64,000 nt of DNA from Xenopus tropicalis. Its lineage: Eukaryota; Chordata; Amphibia; Anura; Pipidae. Positions 21,493 through 33,315 of this stretch are shown piece after piece. The number at the start of each line of letters is the position of its first letter. The stretch's first letter is position 1. Both the position numbers and the translations under genes were made by a program. Where the stretch lies: NCBI RefSeq assembly GCF_000004195.4, contig NC_030678.2:84294904-84358903 (forward strand), in the 5' to 3' direction. The notes beneath the pieces are model-generated. The model was not told the DNA's origin. It did no database searches and saw only the letters and a program-made list of their open reading frames with translations.

Positions 21493-22740
21493 CCCCGACA
21501 GACAAGGAGATTAGTCACTAGAGATGTAGCGAACCTCACAAAAAAAGTTTGCGAACCCGTTCGCGAACTTCCGCCAAAAAGTGCGAACTTTTGCGAACTT
21601 TGCGAACCCCATAGACTTCAATGAGAAGGCGAACTTTAAAACCTAGAAAAGCCATTTCTGGCCAGAAAACTGATTTTAAAGTTGTTTAAAGGGTGCCACG
21701 ACCTGGACAGTGGCATGCCGGAGGGGGATCAAGGGCAAAAATTTCTCTGAAAAATACGTTGTTGACACAGCATTGCGTTTTGTGCTGTAAAGGGCAGAAA
21801 TCACACTACATTTCTAAACTTGTGTAATAAACTGCTTTAAAACGTCCCACGTCTACATGCCAATCAAGTAGTGTAAAGGTTACAGCCGGTTCAAGACAAA
21901 ACGCCGCAGTAGTGGATACGGAATATATTATTGCTGGTGGAAAAATGTCGCTCAGGTGATTTTATTGCAATGCAATGTCACTACTAATAGCACTGGGCTC
22001 TATAAATTACAGTAGCAAAGTAAAAAAACACTAATAAAAAAAAATGATGTGAATGTGTGGTTGGTGCTGGTGCACTACTATGACCAGCACACCTGTCTCC
22101 AACACACACAGATGGAGCTGCAGTACACAATGAAAAGAAGAGTAACAGTAATCAGAAAATAAAAGCAGTCCTTACAAGGACTATTGGGTTACAGCAGATG
22201 AGATCAGCAGGACAGCTGTCCACAGCAGCTACATACAGAGCAGTAGAAAGTAGATTGCTAGTCAGCAAAGCTACCTAAACTGTCCCTCAAACCCCTGCAC
22301 AGCTCTCTCCCTATGCTAACTCATCAAGCACACACAGACAGAATGTAAAATGGCTGCTGGGCTTCGGTTTATATATGGAAGGGGATGGTCGGGGGGGTCC
22401 AGGAGGGAGAGCTGCCTGATTGGCTGCCATGTATCTGCTGGCTCTGGGGTGAGAGGTCAAAATTTGGCTCCAGCTAAGGCGAACCCAAAATTGCGAATTA
22501 GTTCGCCGGCGAACAGTTCGCTACATCTCTATTAGTCACCCATGGACTCCTAATCACCTCCAAATTCCTTATCGCCGGAGATAATGTAAATCATTGGCAG
22601 GAAACCGTATGCGTCACTTCGGCTTTCTGAAGTCGCCTGAAGTTTCTTGTGAGGCAACTTGGGGTGCCTTTCCCACCCGAAATTTACATTATTACTGGTG
22701 GAAAGGCATCTAAAATAGATGCCTACCTTTCTTTTATCAG
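21493..22740. mobile_element. 'GGAGATTAGTCGCC'-type MITE split by a hAT MITE
   Basis: 21493-21518 (AAGGAGATTAGTCAC) and 22532-22740 belong to the foldback family seen complete at 61431. The second part includes 'CGCCGGAGATAATGTAAATC' and an inverted 'GAAATTTACATTATTACTGG'. A 1013-bp hAT MITE splits it. Confidence 0.7.
21519..22531. mobile_element. hAT-type MITE, 1013 bp
   Basis: Terminal inverted repeat TAGAGATGTAGCGAAC / GTTCGCTACATCTCTA, flanked by a perfect 8-bp duplication TTAGTCAC (21511-21518 and 22532-22539). The 8-bp duplication and TAG-type ends mark hAT elements. No transposase frame. Several GCGAAC/GTTCGC repeats crowd both ends. Confidence 0.95.
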
Positions 22741-24425
22741 GTGTATGTGACAGAATGGTGAACAAATTTAAAGCTGTAGAACCCTCTCACAACATAAAAC
22801 TGATGTTGGGTAATAATTAATTACCAATAGCAATCCTTGTTAAAACAAACAGATGTTACATGATCTGTCATCATCCAAAGCACAAACATAATTCCCTGGC
22901 AGCATATATTCTATCTTGAACAAACTGAGAGTAATTTGACTATAATGGGCTTCCCTTGTAATGGTTCATTTTTTATGCCCCTGTTGGAAAAGAGATGCAT
23001 AATTACACCCCTTAGTGTTTGTTCTCACTGCACCTGTGGCAGGGATATATATGTGTTCTGCACCTAGTGCCAAATAGAAATTGCTTAAGAACTAAAAAAA
23101 ATACCTCTCCCTGCTCCTCATGAATACACTGCTGCCAAATGTGCCGTTTCAGAGTGTAATGACCTGCAGTTATTCTGATAAGTTTAGGGCAGGGAGAAAT
23201 TTTGCAAAAAAATTAAATGCCCCATAAATGAAAATCATAGTGTCTACCTCTCAATGGACATGAACAGAAAAAAAAACAAAACACCAGCAAAATACAAAAA
23301 TTGTCAACTTATTAAGCCATTAGGTGACCGTTTCGGTCCCTCTCTGCAGAATGTTTTGTTTATAAATGTGTATATATGACCTTCTGTTTGCCCCTCTTTT
23401 TGAACCTTTTCTCAATGTACTTATGTTCTTGTTTTTCAAAGTGGTTGAAATAGCAGAATTGTAGCTGAATAGCACAGGACATGAATAGAAAGATAAGCAA
23501 TAAAAATAATGATAACAATAAAAACTAGTCTTGCAATGCATCTGCTTTCTGGTCGCAGGAATTTGCTGACCCCATCAAAGAGACAGCATTTTAAATATCA
23601 GACAAAATAGAGTCAGAATAGAAATAATTAACAAAATGCAAAAATTGTGAAATTGTAAAACAGAGACAATCTGTTTTGGAATTTCACTGAAAACATCATA
23701 TGTTAATAATTAGATTATGTTCCATTTGAAGGTGTATTTTGAAAGGGATAGAGCCCCCCTGATGAATTCTATATAAGGGTAATATAGTAAAAGATGTAAG
23801 GTTTACAAGACATACTGCAAGACATACAGTACTGCAAACTTTTCCGTTGAGCACTTCAATAGAAGAAACAGAAAATTATGAAAAAGAAAGGAGAGGAAAG
23901 TAGACAATGACTGCAGGGAAGTAGAAATGGTAGATTCTGTCAGGTCAGCTCTGATAAGCCCAACTACAAAATCCTTGAATGGCGAATGGCTGCATGTCTA
24001 AACTGCAAATGTAGGTAAACATAATCCTGCATAGGCTATATTCTATAGAAAGAGTCTCAAATATTTAAATATAAGGTTTACCTTCAGCTGACCTTGCTTT
24101 TTAACTCTATAAATTGCCCAAAGAGCTTCATCAAATATTGATAAGAATAACTCAAGCCTAGTGTCTTATATTATGTTATGCCCAAAGCCTCTTGCCCCCT
24201 ATTTAGGATTACCCAATAGTCTATTTTATAAAAATGGTTTATTTAGATGAGGCAGGGTCTTACAAATGCCATTGTTTGGGGGTATAGTTTTCCTTTAAAT
24301 GTTCAATGCATAGTGCTGCTATTATAGGGCTTATTACAATAATGTCTTGACCTAAACAAGGCAAACAGGGAAACTAAAATTACTCCATATTTGGTCCTTG
24401 TAAAGTAGATAATTAGATTCCCAGT
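22741..24425. other. no gene seen
   Basis: It contains a decayed hammerhead-like string on the minus strand near 23312-23352, listed under rejected, and otherwise AT-rich sequence without recognised features. Confidence 0.45.
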
Positions 24426-24605
24426 ATACAGCCTCCTCCCTTCCTTTCTAGGTACATTCCTAGCCACCCCCCCACCCCCAGTTTTGCACCCTAGGCATGT
24501 GCCTCTTCTGCCTACCTTCTGCCTTATTTTTGGCATCATTATTTTTGGCGTTTTTGCAAACACTCCAAAGATTTAAATTTAAATATATATATATATATGT
24601 GTGTA
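24426..24605. repeat. short dispersed-repeat remnant and (TA)n
   Basis: 'GTTTTGCACCCTAGGCATGT' with 'GCCTCTTCTGCCTACC' resembles a common frog dispersed repeat. A (TA)8 run at about 24582-24598 follows. Confidence 0.4.
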
Positions 24606-25667
24606 TTTCCCTGATAATCTAACAGATTAGATGTAAACATGTTAGCTCTGGCTGAAGTTAGAGCAAGTCTTTATATTCAATGAGAGAATAGCTACATGCA
24701 CTTCAGTCAGGCACACCAGTGAGCCAGCGTGCTGAGCATTTCGCATTCTTTCTCTGTGCATTTGATTAGATATTTTTATCTGCTTTCCATCATGTCCAAG
24801 GACAAACATCCAGCATAGTTATTAAAGACAATTCATTAGAGTTTTTTTCTCTCTGTCGGTCAGGTGAAGTCACTTTTCTTTACTCAGTGAGCCCTGTGTC
24901 TATCTCCCACAGAAGATAAGTTAAAATCTTATTATTGTAATTAATTGGAAAATTTGACTTAGGTCATTCTGACCTTTTGTAGTTCTAGGCCTGTTGCCAG
25001 TGTAAAGCTCAATTAAAGTTTAGTGATGTATATAAGTTTAGTTTATGTATATTTTCAACTACACAGACTAGTGTTTATGAATGAAACTGGTAATATGTTT
25101 GATTTTTTTTTTCTACATCATTTTATGCTTAATTTTCTACATTGTTAAACCCAATTTTAAGCTTATTGTTATTAAAGATTTGTGCTTAGTGGTAGTCACT
25201 TTCTACACATGAAATTGATATTTCCATTACTAAATATCCTTGTGCTTATTTAAGTCCCTTGTGCTTGGTACTGACAAATTTTCTATTCTTTTCAGTTCTC
25301 TCTTTTTGTTATATGTAATTTATACTGCTAATGCAGACTACTGACAATATCGAACCATACTTTCCCTACAGTGGCACCTCAAAACTTCAGCTCAGGTTCA
25401 CCTCAGTAGAAATACCTGACTACAGATGTACTTCTTCTACTCGCTGTGTGATCCCTCTTTACCCTTCTGCTGCTGATGTATATCATAGACAAGTTTTTAA
25501 AAGTTGCATATTTAGACAGACATATCATGCAGTGAGCAGTGAAGAAGCATAGCATGTAAGGGTTGTAATGTGAGCCTGTTACCAAAAAGAGTAGGATAGT
25601 GGCTTGTTGATCCAAAACAGATATAACACCCTGTCCCCTTCCCAAGCAATCCCATTAATCCACCCCA
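24606..25667. other. no gene seen
   Basis: No transposon recognised. The block 24700-25030 is repeat-free and moderately complex; candidate conserved noncoding DNA only. Confidence 0.4.
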
Positions 25668-26190
25668 TAAAGGGACTGTCATGATTTTTATGGTGTACTT
25701 TTTATTTCTAAATCACACTGTTTACATAGCAAATACTTCAGTACCATTTCAAATTTTATTCTTGAACCAACAAATGCATTTTTTAGATGTAATATGGGTG
25801 TGTAGGCAGCCATCTTAGTGCCAGCACTACACATTAGAACTGCTTTCAGGTAACCTATTGTTTCTCCAACTCCCATTTAACTGGAGGAGCCACAAGTAGG
25901 ACTTTCTTACTATTGAATGCTATTCTGATATCTTCTGGGAGCTGCTATCTTGCTATCTTCCCATTGTTCTGCTGATTGGATGCTGTGGGGAAAGGGGGGA
26001 GGGGGTAATATCACTCCAACTTGCAGCTCAGCGGTAAAGTGTGACAGGTCACATGACTGTGGCACACTGGGAAATAAAGAATATGGCTAGCCCTATGTGA
26101 AATTTCAAAATTCAATACAAAAAAATCTGTTTGCTTTTAAAAAAAAAAAATGGATTTCAATGCAGAATTCTGCTGGAGACGCTCTATTAA
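25668..26190 (+). mobile_element. T2/Kolobok-like MITE, right-truncated
   Basis: It begins TAAAGGGACTGTCATGATTT, a frequent frog MITE end, and continues through the family's interior ('AGGCAGCCATCTTAGTGCC', 'GGGAGCTGCTATCTTGC', 'AATATGGCTAGCCC'). The matching right end is not present. An A12 run lies near 26137. Confidence 0.7.
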
Positions 26191-26964
26191 CTACCAACTG
26201 TGTAAGCTGCCATAAAGTCAGGCTCACTGTCAGCACACAAGTAACATGACATATATCAATGAATCTGGTACCACAAACTAAATTATAAGCCAGAGGCTCA
26301 ATGTTCCCAAAATAATAGTGGAGCAAATGTTTCAGTTCTACTGCATAAAATAATTAATTAGAACAAGTCAGCTTGACCTCTAGACCAGCTTTAAAAATAA
26401 GGCACTTATTAGAAATACAACTTGTGGTTACACGGAGCTTTGGGCCACAAAACTGACATCACTCAGGATTGAGCGTCACTACTGGGGAATACGATAATAA
26501 ATGATGGGCAGCCTAATTAGGAGGAAAAAAATTAGAAATCTATGCTAATAAAGTCAGGAAAAACGAGTTTATATAAATTTAGATTGAGTAAATATAATAG
26601 AAAAATGTGTGCCCCAACACCAAAATTTCATTTTTCATTTTGACTCTGACCAAGTCTAATAAAGGTTAATATTTCATCTATAAAATCAGCCCCACTGATG
26701 CTTTAAATCTGAAACAGAGCAGTATCAGTTTCAAACACAAGTAACAGACAGCACAAGTATCATTTAATAACCTCGGGCATAGAGAACACCAAATTCATTT
26801 ACTAACTCTCAGAGTGCACAGCAGTACTCAATTCATTTACTAACCCTGAGGACAGAAAGTAGCAGATTTATTTATTAATCCTGCAGAGACGTGCATTCTA
26901 TGCAACTGAATCTTATGCTATTCTAGTATACTTAAATAATAAGTGCAAAATTATACTGGATTTC
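26191..26964. other. no gene seen
   Basis: Two loose tandem-like phrases 'ATTCATTTACTAAC' at about 26793 and 26830, otherwise AT-rich with no recognised feature. It ends where LINE homology begins. Confidence 0.45.
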
Positions 26965-27021
26965 TGTTAACTCTGGCGTAACAGATCTTGCCAGACTAAT
27001 TTAGTCGCCTTTTATGAGGAG

Positions 27022-28164
27022 GTGAGCAGGAACCTTGATGCTGGAATGGCAGTTGATGTCATCTACTTAGATTTTGCTAAAGCGTTTGATACAGTACCTC
27101 ACAGAAGGTTAATGATCAAATTGAGGAATATTGGCCTAGAACATAATATTTGTAATTGGATAGAAAACTGGCTGAAGGATAGAGTACAAAGAGTGGTGGT
27201 AAATGGAACATTTTCTAATTGGGCCAGTGTGGTTAGTGGAGTACCGCAGGGGTCAGTCCTTGGTCCTTTGCTTTTTAACTTGTTTATTAATGACCTGGAG
27301 GTGGGCATAGACAGTACTGTTTCTATTTTTGCTGATGACACTAAATTGTGCAAAACTATAAGTTCCATGCAGGATGCTGCCGCTTTGCAGAGCGATTTGA
27401 CAAAATTGGAAAACTGGGCAGCAAACTGGAAAATGAGGTTCAATGTTGACAAGTGCAAAGTTATGCACTTTGGTAGGAATAATATAAACGCAAACTATCT
27501 ACTGAATGGTAGTGTGTTGGGGGTTTCCTTAATGGAGAAGGATCTAGGGGTTTTTGTAGATCACAAGTTGTCCAATTCCAGGCAGTGTCATTCTGTGGCT
27601 ACTACAGCAAATAAAGTGCTGTCTTGTATAAAAAAGGGCATTGACTCAAGGGATGAGAACATATTTTTGCCGCTTTATAGGTCCCTGGTAAGGCCTCACC
27701 TTGAGTATGCAGTGCAGTTTTGGGCTCCAGTCCTTAAGAGGGATATTAATGAGCTGGAGAGAGTGCAGAGACGTGCAACTAAACTGGTTAAGGGGATGGA
27801 AGATTTAAGCTATGAGGTTAGACTGTCGAGGTTGGGGTTGTTTTCCCTGGAAAAGAGGCGCTTGCGAGGGGACATGATTACTCTGTACAAGTACATTAGA
27901 GGGGATTATAGGCAGTTGGGGGATGTTCTTTTTTCCCATAAAAACAATCAACGCACCAGAGGTCACCCCTATAGATTAGAGCAACAGAGCTTCCATTTGA
28001 AGCAGCGTAGGTGGTTTTTCACGGTGAGGGCAGTGAGGCTGTGGAATGCCCTTCCTAGTGATGTGGTAATGGCAGACTCTGTTAATGCCTTTAAGAGGGG
28101 CCTGGATGAGTTTTTGAACAAGCAGAATATCCAAGGCTATTGTGATACTAATATCTACAGTTAG
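27022..28164 (+). CDS. CR1-type reverse transcriptase, C-terminal part (intact frame)
   Basis: 380 codons open to the stop at 28164. The first codon is GTG, not a true start: the frame runs upstream to a stop at 26968, and the residues before it (SCQTNLVAFYEEV) are genuine LINE sequence. Visible motifs are YLDFAKAFDTVPH (residues 15-27, first catalytic Asp at 17), SGVPQGSVLGPLLF (72-85) and the catalytic FADD box (103-106). A thumb and C-terminal region follows, ending in the 'RLWNALP' segment typical of CR1/L2 polyproteins. The product would copy LINE RNA at the target site. Endonuclease, ORF1 and the first fingers motifs are missing, so it cannot retrotranspose by itself. The lack of any stop or frameshift in 1.1 kb indicates a recent insertion. 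Confidence 0.95.
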   Translation: MSRNLDAGMAVDVIYLDFAKAFDTVPHRRLMIKLRNIGLEHNICNWIENWLKDRVQRVVVNGTFSNWASVVSGVPQGSVLGPLLFNLFINDLEVGIDSTVSIFADDTKLCKTISSMQDAAALQSDLTKLENWAANWKMRFNVDKCKVMHFGRNNINANYLLNGSVLGVSLMEKDLGVFVDHKLSNSRQCHSVATTANKVLSCIKKGIDSRDENIFLPLYRSLVRPHLEYAVQFWAPVLKRDINELERVQRRATKLVKGMEDLSYEVRLSRLGLFSLEKRRLRGDMITLYKYIRGDYRQLGDVLFSHKNNQRTRGHPYRLEQQSFHLKQRRWFFTVRAVRLWNALPSDVVMADSVNAFKRGLDEFLNKQNIQGYCDTNIYS

Positions 28165-28282
28165 TATTACTGGTTGTATATATATAATTTATGTATGTGA
28201 GTGTATAGATTGGTTAGTATAGGTTGTGTGCTGGGTTTACTCGGATGGGTTGAACTTGATGGACAATGGTCTTTTTTCAACC

Positions 28283-28316
28283 CTATGTAACTATGTAACT
28301 ATGTAACTATGTAACT
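28283..28316 (+). repeat. (CTATGTAA)n LINE tail
   Basis: About four 8-bp units directly at the LINE 3' end. Confidence 0.95.
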
Positions 28317-28685
28317 AGATGTTATCAATTGAAAGGTTAAATGCAGTATTTACTATATAGTAATTACTATACAGCAAGGGGAACAATGGGCTTCAAATCT
28401 TTGAGTGCACAATCACTAGACCAATGACCATCCAAGTATTAGATAAAACTTCTCATTTATTTGACCTGAGCCACATGTTTATTTTCGTGTGTAATGTTTA
28501 AAAATTTCCAATGTGTTAGCAACTTTTGGTTAAAAAAAAATAAGAAGGACAATGGGGCCCAGACCACAGGGTCTTCTGTATGGTTCTACCAGGTATCTGC
28601 TTGGCATGCTCCTCTTCCTGCACTGTTTCCTGTTTCATGTGCCTGAGTACAGGGAAAGGTGATTGAGGCGTGCAGTTGCAACTAA
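28317..28685. other. no gene seen
   Basis: The minus-strand 65-codon frame here shows no domain. No repeat recognised. Confidence 0.45.
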
Positions 28686-28850
28686 GGAGTGTGTTTATTA
28701 ACATTAAAGACAAACATCACTGGTGATGTTGCCCATAGCCATCAATTAGATCTTTGCTTTTGTCTTATAGGTGACTGTTCAAATCTAATTACAGTTGCTA
28801 TGGACAACATCACTGGTGATGTTTGTCTCCAATGTCAATAAATACACGCC
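28686..28850. mobile_element. 165-bp foldback element
   Basis: Arms of nearly 50 bp (about 28686-28738 and 28797-28850) are inverted copies, both containing GACAAACATCACTGGTGATG. Each arm carries its own small palindrome, CATCAC-TG-GTGATG. 'CCCATAGCCATCAATTAGAT' is typical of frog MITEs. No clear target duplication. Confidence 0.8.
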
Positions 28851-30244
28851 TTAGGGTGCAGGTCCTTATTGGTGGTGGGAGCCCTGAAATTTTTTTACTG
28901 GGGTGCCCAGCTGAGACATGTTATACCACTGGGTAGGTGTAATAGGGCACTAACATATCCATCTACTGTACCTTACTTTTCTTGCATCCATTATGCTACA
29001 ATTTGCCAATTTGTCAAAGTTTCAGCACAATTGATATCATAGTAAGTAATATATAATAATGAATGCAAAGTTTGTGCTAGGTCCCGTAACCCATAGTAAC
29101 CAACCAGATTTTTGTTTTTTAGCTTTACTAAACCTGTAGCAATAAATTAACCAATAATAAACCACTATAAACATTTAAGATGTCATTTATTATATGCAGA
29201 GCAGGGTGCAATACACCACTTTAAGCCCTAAACTGCACAAAGAAATATTGCCATAGGCCCTTTCTATCTAGATGTACATAAATCTAATAAAGGAGTGTCA
29301 ATTATAGTATATATTTTTTAATTTTAGCAGATTTTAAGTGATTAAACTGAAAAGATTTGAAAGGGAAAGAAATGTGTTGAATTGTTGCATTGTGAACACA
29401 CCATTTTGTCTGAATTGAGTCGAGAGACTGTGCAGCGGTGTGCTCGATTTTAGAATGAGTTAGACATTTCAGTTAAACTAGATAGTTTAATTGATTTTCT
29501 TTTTAAACGGTGACTTTGAATTTCGTGCTTAGAAAGTTCAGCCAGATCAATGCTCAGAGCGTTCTGCTAATGCTGCATTGCAAAATATGGTTGTCCTGTG
29601 TGAACCACGCAGATTCATCAAATCCAACTTGTCTAGAGGGAATCTCCTTGATGATTCCAAATGCCCAATTTTAATAATACGCCTTGAGCTGTCCGATCAT
29701 TAGATATTTGTCTCCAGATGCCTTTTCGAGCACAAAAGGACATAGAATGCATTTCCTTTCCTAGCAACCTCTAGCTGCATTTCACAATGTTTCCATTTCA
29801 TGTGTAGAACAAAAGATAGAAGGCCGCTGTTCTCTTCAGATCACAGAGACATCAGTCACAGTTTTAGACAACTGATATGTACATTCATTTTCCTGTCCCT
29901 CTTCTACCTGTTTGTAGTGTAGTGAGGGGTTGCTTGAAATTTTCACACTGCGGATCTTGTACAGTGCTGGAACAGTAATGGGTAGGTGGAGTCTGATAGT
30001 CAGATCTGTAAAGAATACAATTTTGTTCTCTTACATACTCCAACAAGCCAAGCTTGCAGGTCATTAATGTAAATTTGGGACAAACAATCATTTGGAGTCC
30101 ATAACATTGTATAGCTAAATAGTTGATGCAATACTGGTTTCAAATAGCTGTAACCTTGCTGTTAGCGGTTGGGCTCTGCCACCTGCCCTCAAGTTAGCCA
30201 GACCCAGTAATCACCACTCCCCTTTCACTGTACTACTTACTTTG
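28851..30244. other. no gene seen; includes repeat-free block 29390-29850
   Basis: 28851-28960 looks like a short dispersed-repeat remnant ('GGGGTGCCCAGCTGAGACAT'). 29390-29850 is repeat-free, contains several CpGs, and is a candidate conserved noncoding element by composition only. Confidence 0.4.
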
Positions 30245-30300
30245 CTGTTAAAAATTAAAGATGGCCGTGTGTTCACAGGGCTATCTTTAATGTTTAACAG
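30245..30300. repeat. 22-bp imperfect hairpin
   Basis: CTGTTAAAAATTAAAGATGG (from 30245) pairs with CTATCTTTAATGTTTAACAG (to 30300), with a short loop. Possibly a minimal foldback element. Confidence 0.7.
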
Positions 30301-31194
30301 CTAATTAATTAATGCAGCAGAACGGGAACAATGGGGGGTGGCGAGGGGGAGGGGAGCAGTGGTAGCTAGTTGGTGGGCCCTTAGGAAACAGGGTGGTAGG
30401 ACCTGAGTTTGGTACCCAGTGGGCTCTGGGTACCCCAGTCCGACTCTGCTCTGAGGGCTTGAACTGACCCACTGCTGTGAATGGTTGTTGTAACTGATAA
30501 GACATTTTAATGCTGTTATTGCTTCTTTTATTTGGAACTTAAATTGTAGCACTTTCTAAATACATTCTTTATTACTAACAATAGCTTTTAATTTTCTGAT
30601 AGGTGATAGAAAGCTGTGAAATGGAGAGAGGGGCAGACTCACCCACATATTGTGTCACAAGTGAAAGTGCTGAAAACTTAATGCAGTCAGCCTCTTCTAC
30701 AGAATTAAATACAAAAGGCAATTACATTAAGAAATAAAATATAGTTACAGAACATTTAATACAGCCTTCTTTTAGTGAAATAAAAATATTCCCTATTTAA
30801 TTGTATCGTACGCTACAGTTTTATGGTAGGTTTAATTGCTGCACTAATGCATTTTGTAATATCTTAGAAATGTGTAAAATTACTTGTTTGGGATGTTATT
30901 TTTATTACTGCTCTCATTTTTTATCAGCTCCTTTTCAGAAGAAGCTGTGATGTCTCTTTATGATAATTCCTTATAATAAAAACCCAAAGCTGCATACATA
31001 GCCTTTACTGTATCCTTATAATCCCATGCTAATATCACAAGCACTTGGCCTGAGCATTTGCTCCTCTCTGCTTTAGATACACAATTGCAGCCATACAAAT
31101 TACCAGAGCAGGAGTGCTCTTCCAAAGGTTACCCTGATCCTCTTACAGTATGTCTCTGGACGCAGAGATTGTTAATTAGAGGTGCCACTCTTAA
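30301..31194. other. no gene seen
   Basis: A G-rich stretch at 30325-30360 and minus-strand frames of 66 and 83 codons in overlapping phases without domain signals. No transposon recognised. Confidence 0.4.
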
Positions 31195-31720
31195 TTAGAG
31201 GTGGTGCATTTGTTTAGCTAGAAGACAGGGCAAGTCCAGGCCATTTTGTCTAGGAAGCTCATAACAGCCAACAACACATTTGGACTCATTTATGTCCACA
31301 ACTATAGTGAGTGCAATTGCGATGTTTCTCCACAATGCAGTGTTTTTTTCCCCATTGTGAATGCAGATTCTTGACTCAATTGCGCTGCGTCTATCTTCAT
31401 TGCGGAAAATAGATGTGTGCTTCATTTCAAATTGAGTGCATACTTTGCAGTCTCTCTGGCATCATTTAAGCCGTTAGCTGGCACCATTTCCGGTGTTCAG
31501 TGTGACGTGTGAGCCTGATTCTCTTGTAGCTCCAGGGTTCCACCTGTGTCAACAGGCACAGCAATTTGGAACAGAAGGCAGGACGTAGTGCCAAGGGCAA
31601 TTTAAGTGGGACCAGAAGTGAATTTTGATGCAAGTACCATTAATGAAAAGTGGTTTTAGACACAACTGACTGCAGGGAAAAGTGCAAGTTACCTACTGTG
31701 CTTTCAGAAATGGATTTATA
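31195..31720 (+). repeat. dispersed repeat, copy 2
   Basis: Partner of 16570-17300 in the same orientation. Shared order: 'GTGTGCTTCATT' and 'CAATTGC' block, 'GTAGCTCCAGGGTTCC', 'GGCAGGA', 'AAGTACCATTAATGAAAAGT', 'CAACTGACTG', 'GTGCTTTCAGA'. It lacks the internal duplication. No terminal repeats seen; class unknown. Confidence 0.75.
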
Positions 31721-32772
31721 TACACTACGATTTAGGGTTTACCACCTCATAAATCATGTTAGTTACCAAAAGATAATATTCTTCCTAATGGTACCAGACT
31801 GTTATCCTATACCAACCAGTGTGGTGCTGGTTTATCAACCCCTCATTTTTGGTATCATTATGATCACCTACCTATAAAAACACAGTGTGCCAATATTTTG
31901 ATAATAATAATTGCTACTGAGACGTACTAGTGCCATTTTGCAGAAACTGGCCTAGAACCACTTCTCATTTACAGTAGGTCCTAAATGACAATGTACTGTA
32001 CACTCCTGCCTCATGCATAGCTAATAAGAGGAATGTCTTCAGATGAAAATAAAAAGCTACTGGGAGTTGTTATACTTTGGGGGAGTGATTTCTGAACCAG
32101 GCTATCTATTCTTGCTTCAAGGACCCAGGACTCTATACTTACTGGTAACATAGGTTTTCAATGTTTTCTTTCTTTTTATTTTATAACTGTATTTTGTATG
32201 TATGTACATTTTTAATACCCTCTTTTTGTTCTTTAGGACTGTTTGCCTTTTTTTGTTATGTCCTTGTTGCTCTAATGAACCTATTGCCTGAAATAAAGTG
32301 TGGAACTGTGATTGAGCCTTAATCCTTTGCATGCTAATTAATCATTAGGCAAATGGATGCGTGCGTTTGTAAATGTAATTAACCCTTTTAGGGCAAAGAC
32401 ACATGGGGTGATTAGTTGCTGCGATTTTTAAAAAAGTTGTGACTACTAATCAGCTAAAATAATGGTGATTTGTACTGTACAGTATATTTAACACTTGACA
32501 CTGTGGCAACTTATTTCACACACAAAGGTACAAGTTGCCGTGTTTCTATAAATCAAGGTGACTAATTGCCCCAAGAGGCTTTGCCCTTAGGGTTGGAGTA
32601 CATGGGTGAATTAGGGGAAGCTAACCCTTTTATTGCTGTGAAACAGAGTGTTGTTGATGTGTGACAGTTTTTGGCTTCACACCACCTTTGAAGTGTATGT
32701 GGTGGCAATGATTTTTTCTGGCTATAACTCTGGTTTGGGGTGTAAGTGAGCTAATCTATAACCTGTACATAA
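31721..32772. other. no gene seen
   Basis: AT-rich with no recognised repeat; short frames on both strands without domains. Confidence 0.45.
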
Positions 32773-33057
32773 AGGTGGCCATACACGCACCGATATTATC
32801 GTACGAAACCTCGTGTATGGTATGTCAGCAAGCCGACCGATGTCGCAGGAAGCTGCTGAAATCGGTCGGCTCGTCGATCGGCCAGGTTAGAAAATTCTCC
32901 CTTCAGAGCTGAATCGGCAGAAGGAGGTAGAAATCCTATTGTTTCTACCTCCTTACCTGCCGATTCAGCCCTGAATGGTGTGTGGCGGATCTGACGATGT
33001 TTCGTGCGACCGATGGTCGTACGAAACATCGTCAGATCGCCACGTGTATGGCCAGCT
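32773..33057. mobile_element. 285-bp foldback MITE, PIF/Harbinger type
   Basis: Ends AGGTGGCCATACACG and CGTGTATGGCCAGCT are inverted and flanked by TAA on both sides (32770-32772, 33058-33060). The inside is a hairpin of nested palindromes with unusually many CpGs, such as GTACGAAACATCGTCAGATC. The family is common in Xenopus. Confidence 0.95.
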
Positions 33058-33315
33058 TAAGGCTGATGGCACACTAGAATATTAGTCACTTGTGATAAAT
33101 CTCCTCTACTGTGGGCGACAAATCTCCTGAAAATGTTTTCCTACTGACCATAATGTAGATCAAAGTGGGAAAACATACTCGTCAGTTCATTTTCCTAAAG
33201 TAGCCTAAAGTTGCCTTGCCAGGAAACTATGGGAAACTGAAGCCATGCATATGTTTTTCCACCAGTGATTTAAATTATTGCCAATGGGAAAGCATTTTCA
33301 GGAGATAAGCTTTCA
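33058..33315. mobile_element. MITE fragment of the 'ATTAGTCGC' family
   Basis: 'AAGGCTGATGGCACACTAGA' then 'ATTAGTCACTTGTGATAAATC' matches the family at 61431 and 22532. It abuts the preceding MITE and shares its TTAA-containing edge, so the first element landed at or next to this one's end. The right end is degraded. Confidence 0.65.

Larger units (their letters stand above)
26965..28316 (+). mobile_element. CR1-type LINE, 5'-truncated, young
   Basis: Open from 26971, so the 5' truncation lies near 26965. It contains the rest of the reverse transcriptase and C-terminal region, a short 3' UTR of about 118 bp, and a 3' tail of CTATGTAA units (28283-28316), the microsatellite-like ending typical of CR1 lineages. 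No poly(A) tail and no clear target duplication, as expected for CR1. Confidence 0.95.

Noticed and set aside
23312..23352. Fifth hammerhead-like string on the minus strand (CUGCAGA...GAAAC)
   Set aside because: A6 is C and there is no usable stem II; the bases before GAAAC pair with those after it instead. At best a decayed relative.
27099..27468. 119- and 71-codon minus frames over the LINE
   Set aside because: Shadows of the reverse-transcriptase coding strand.
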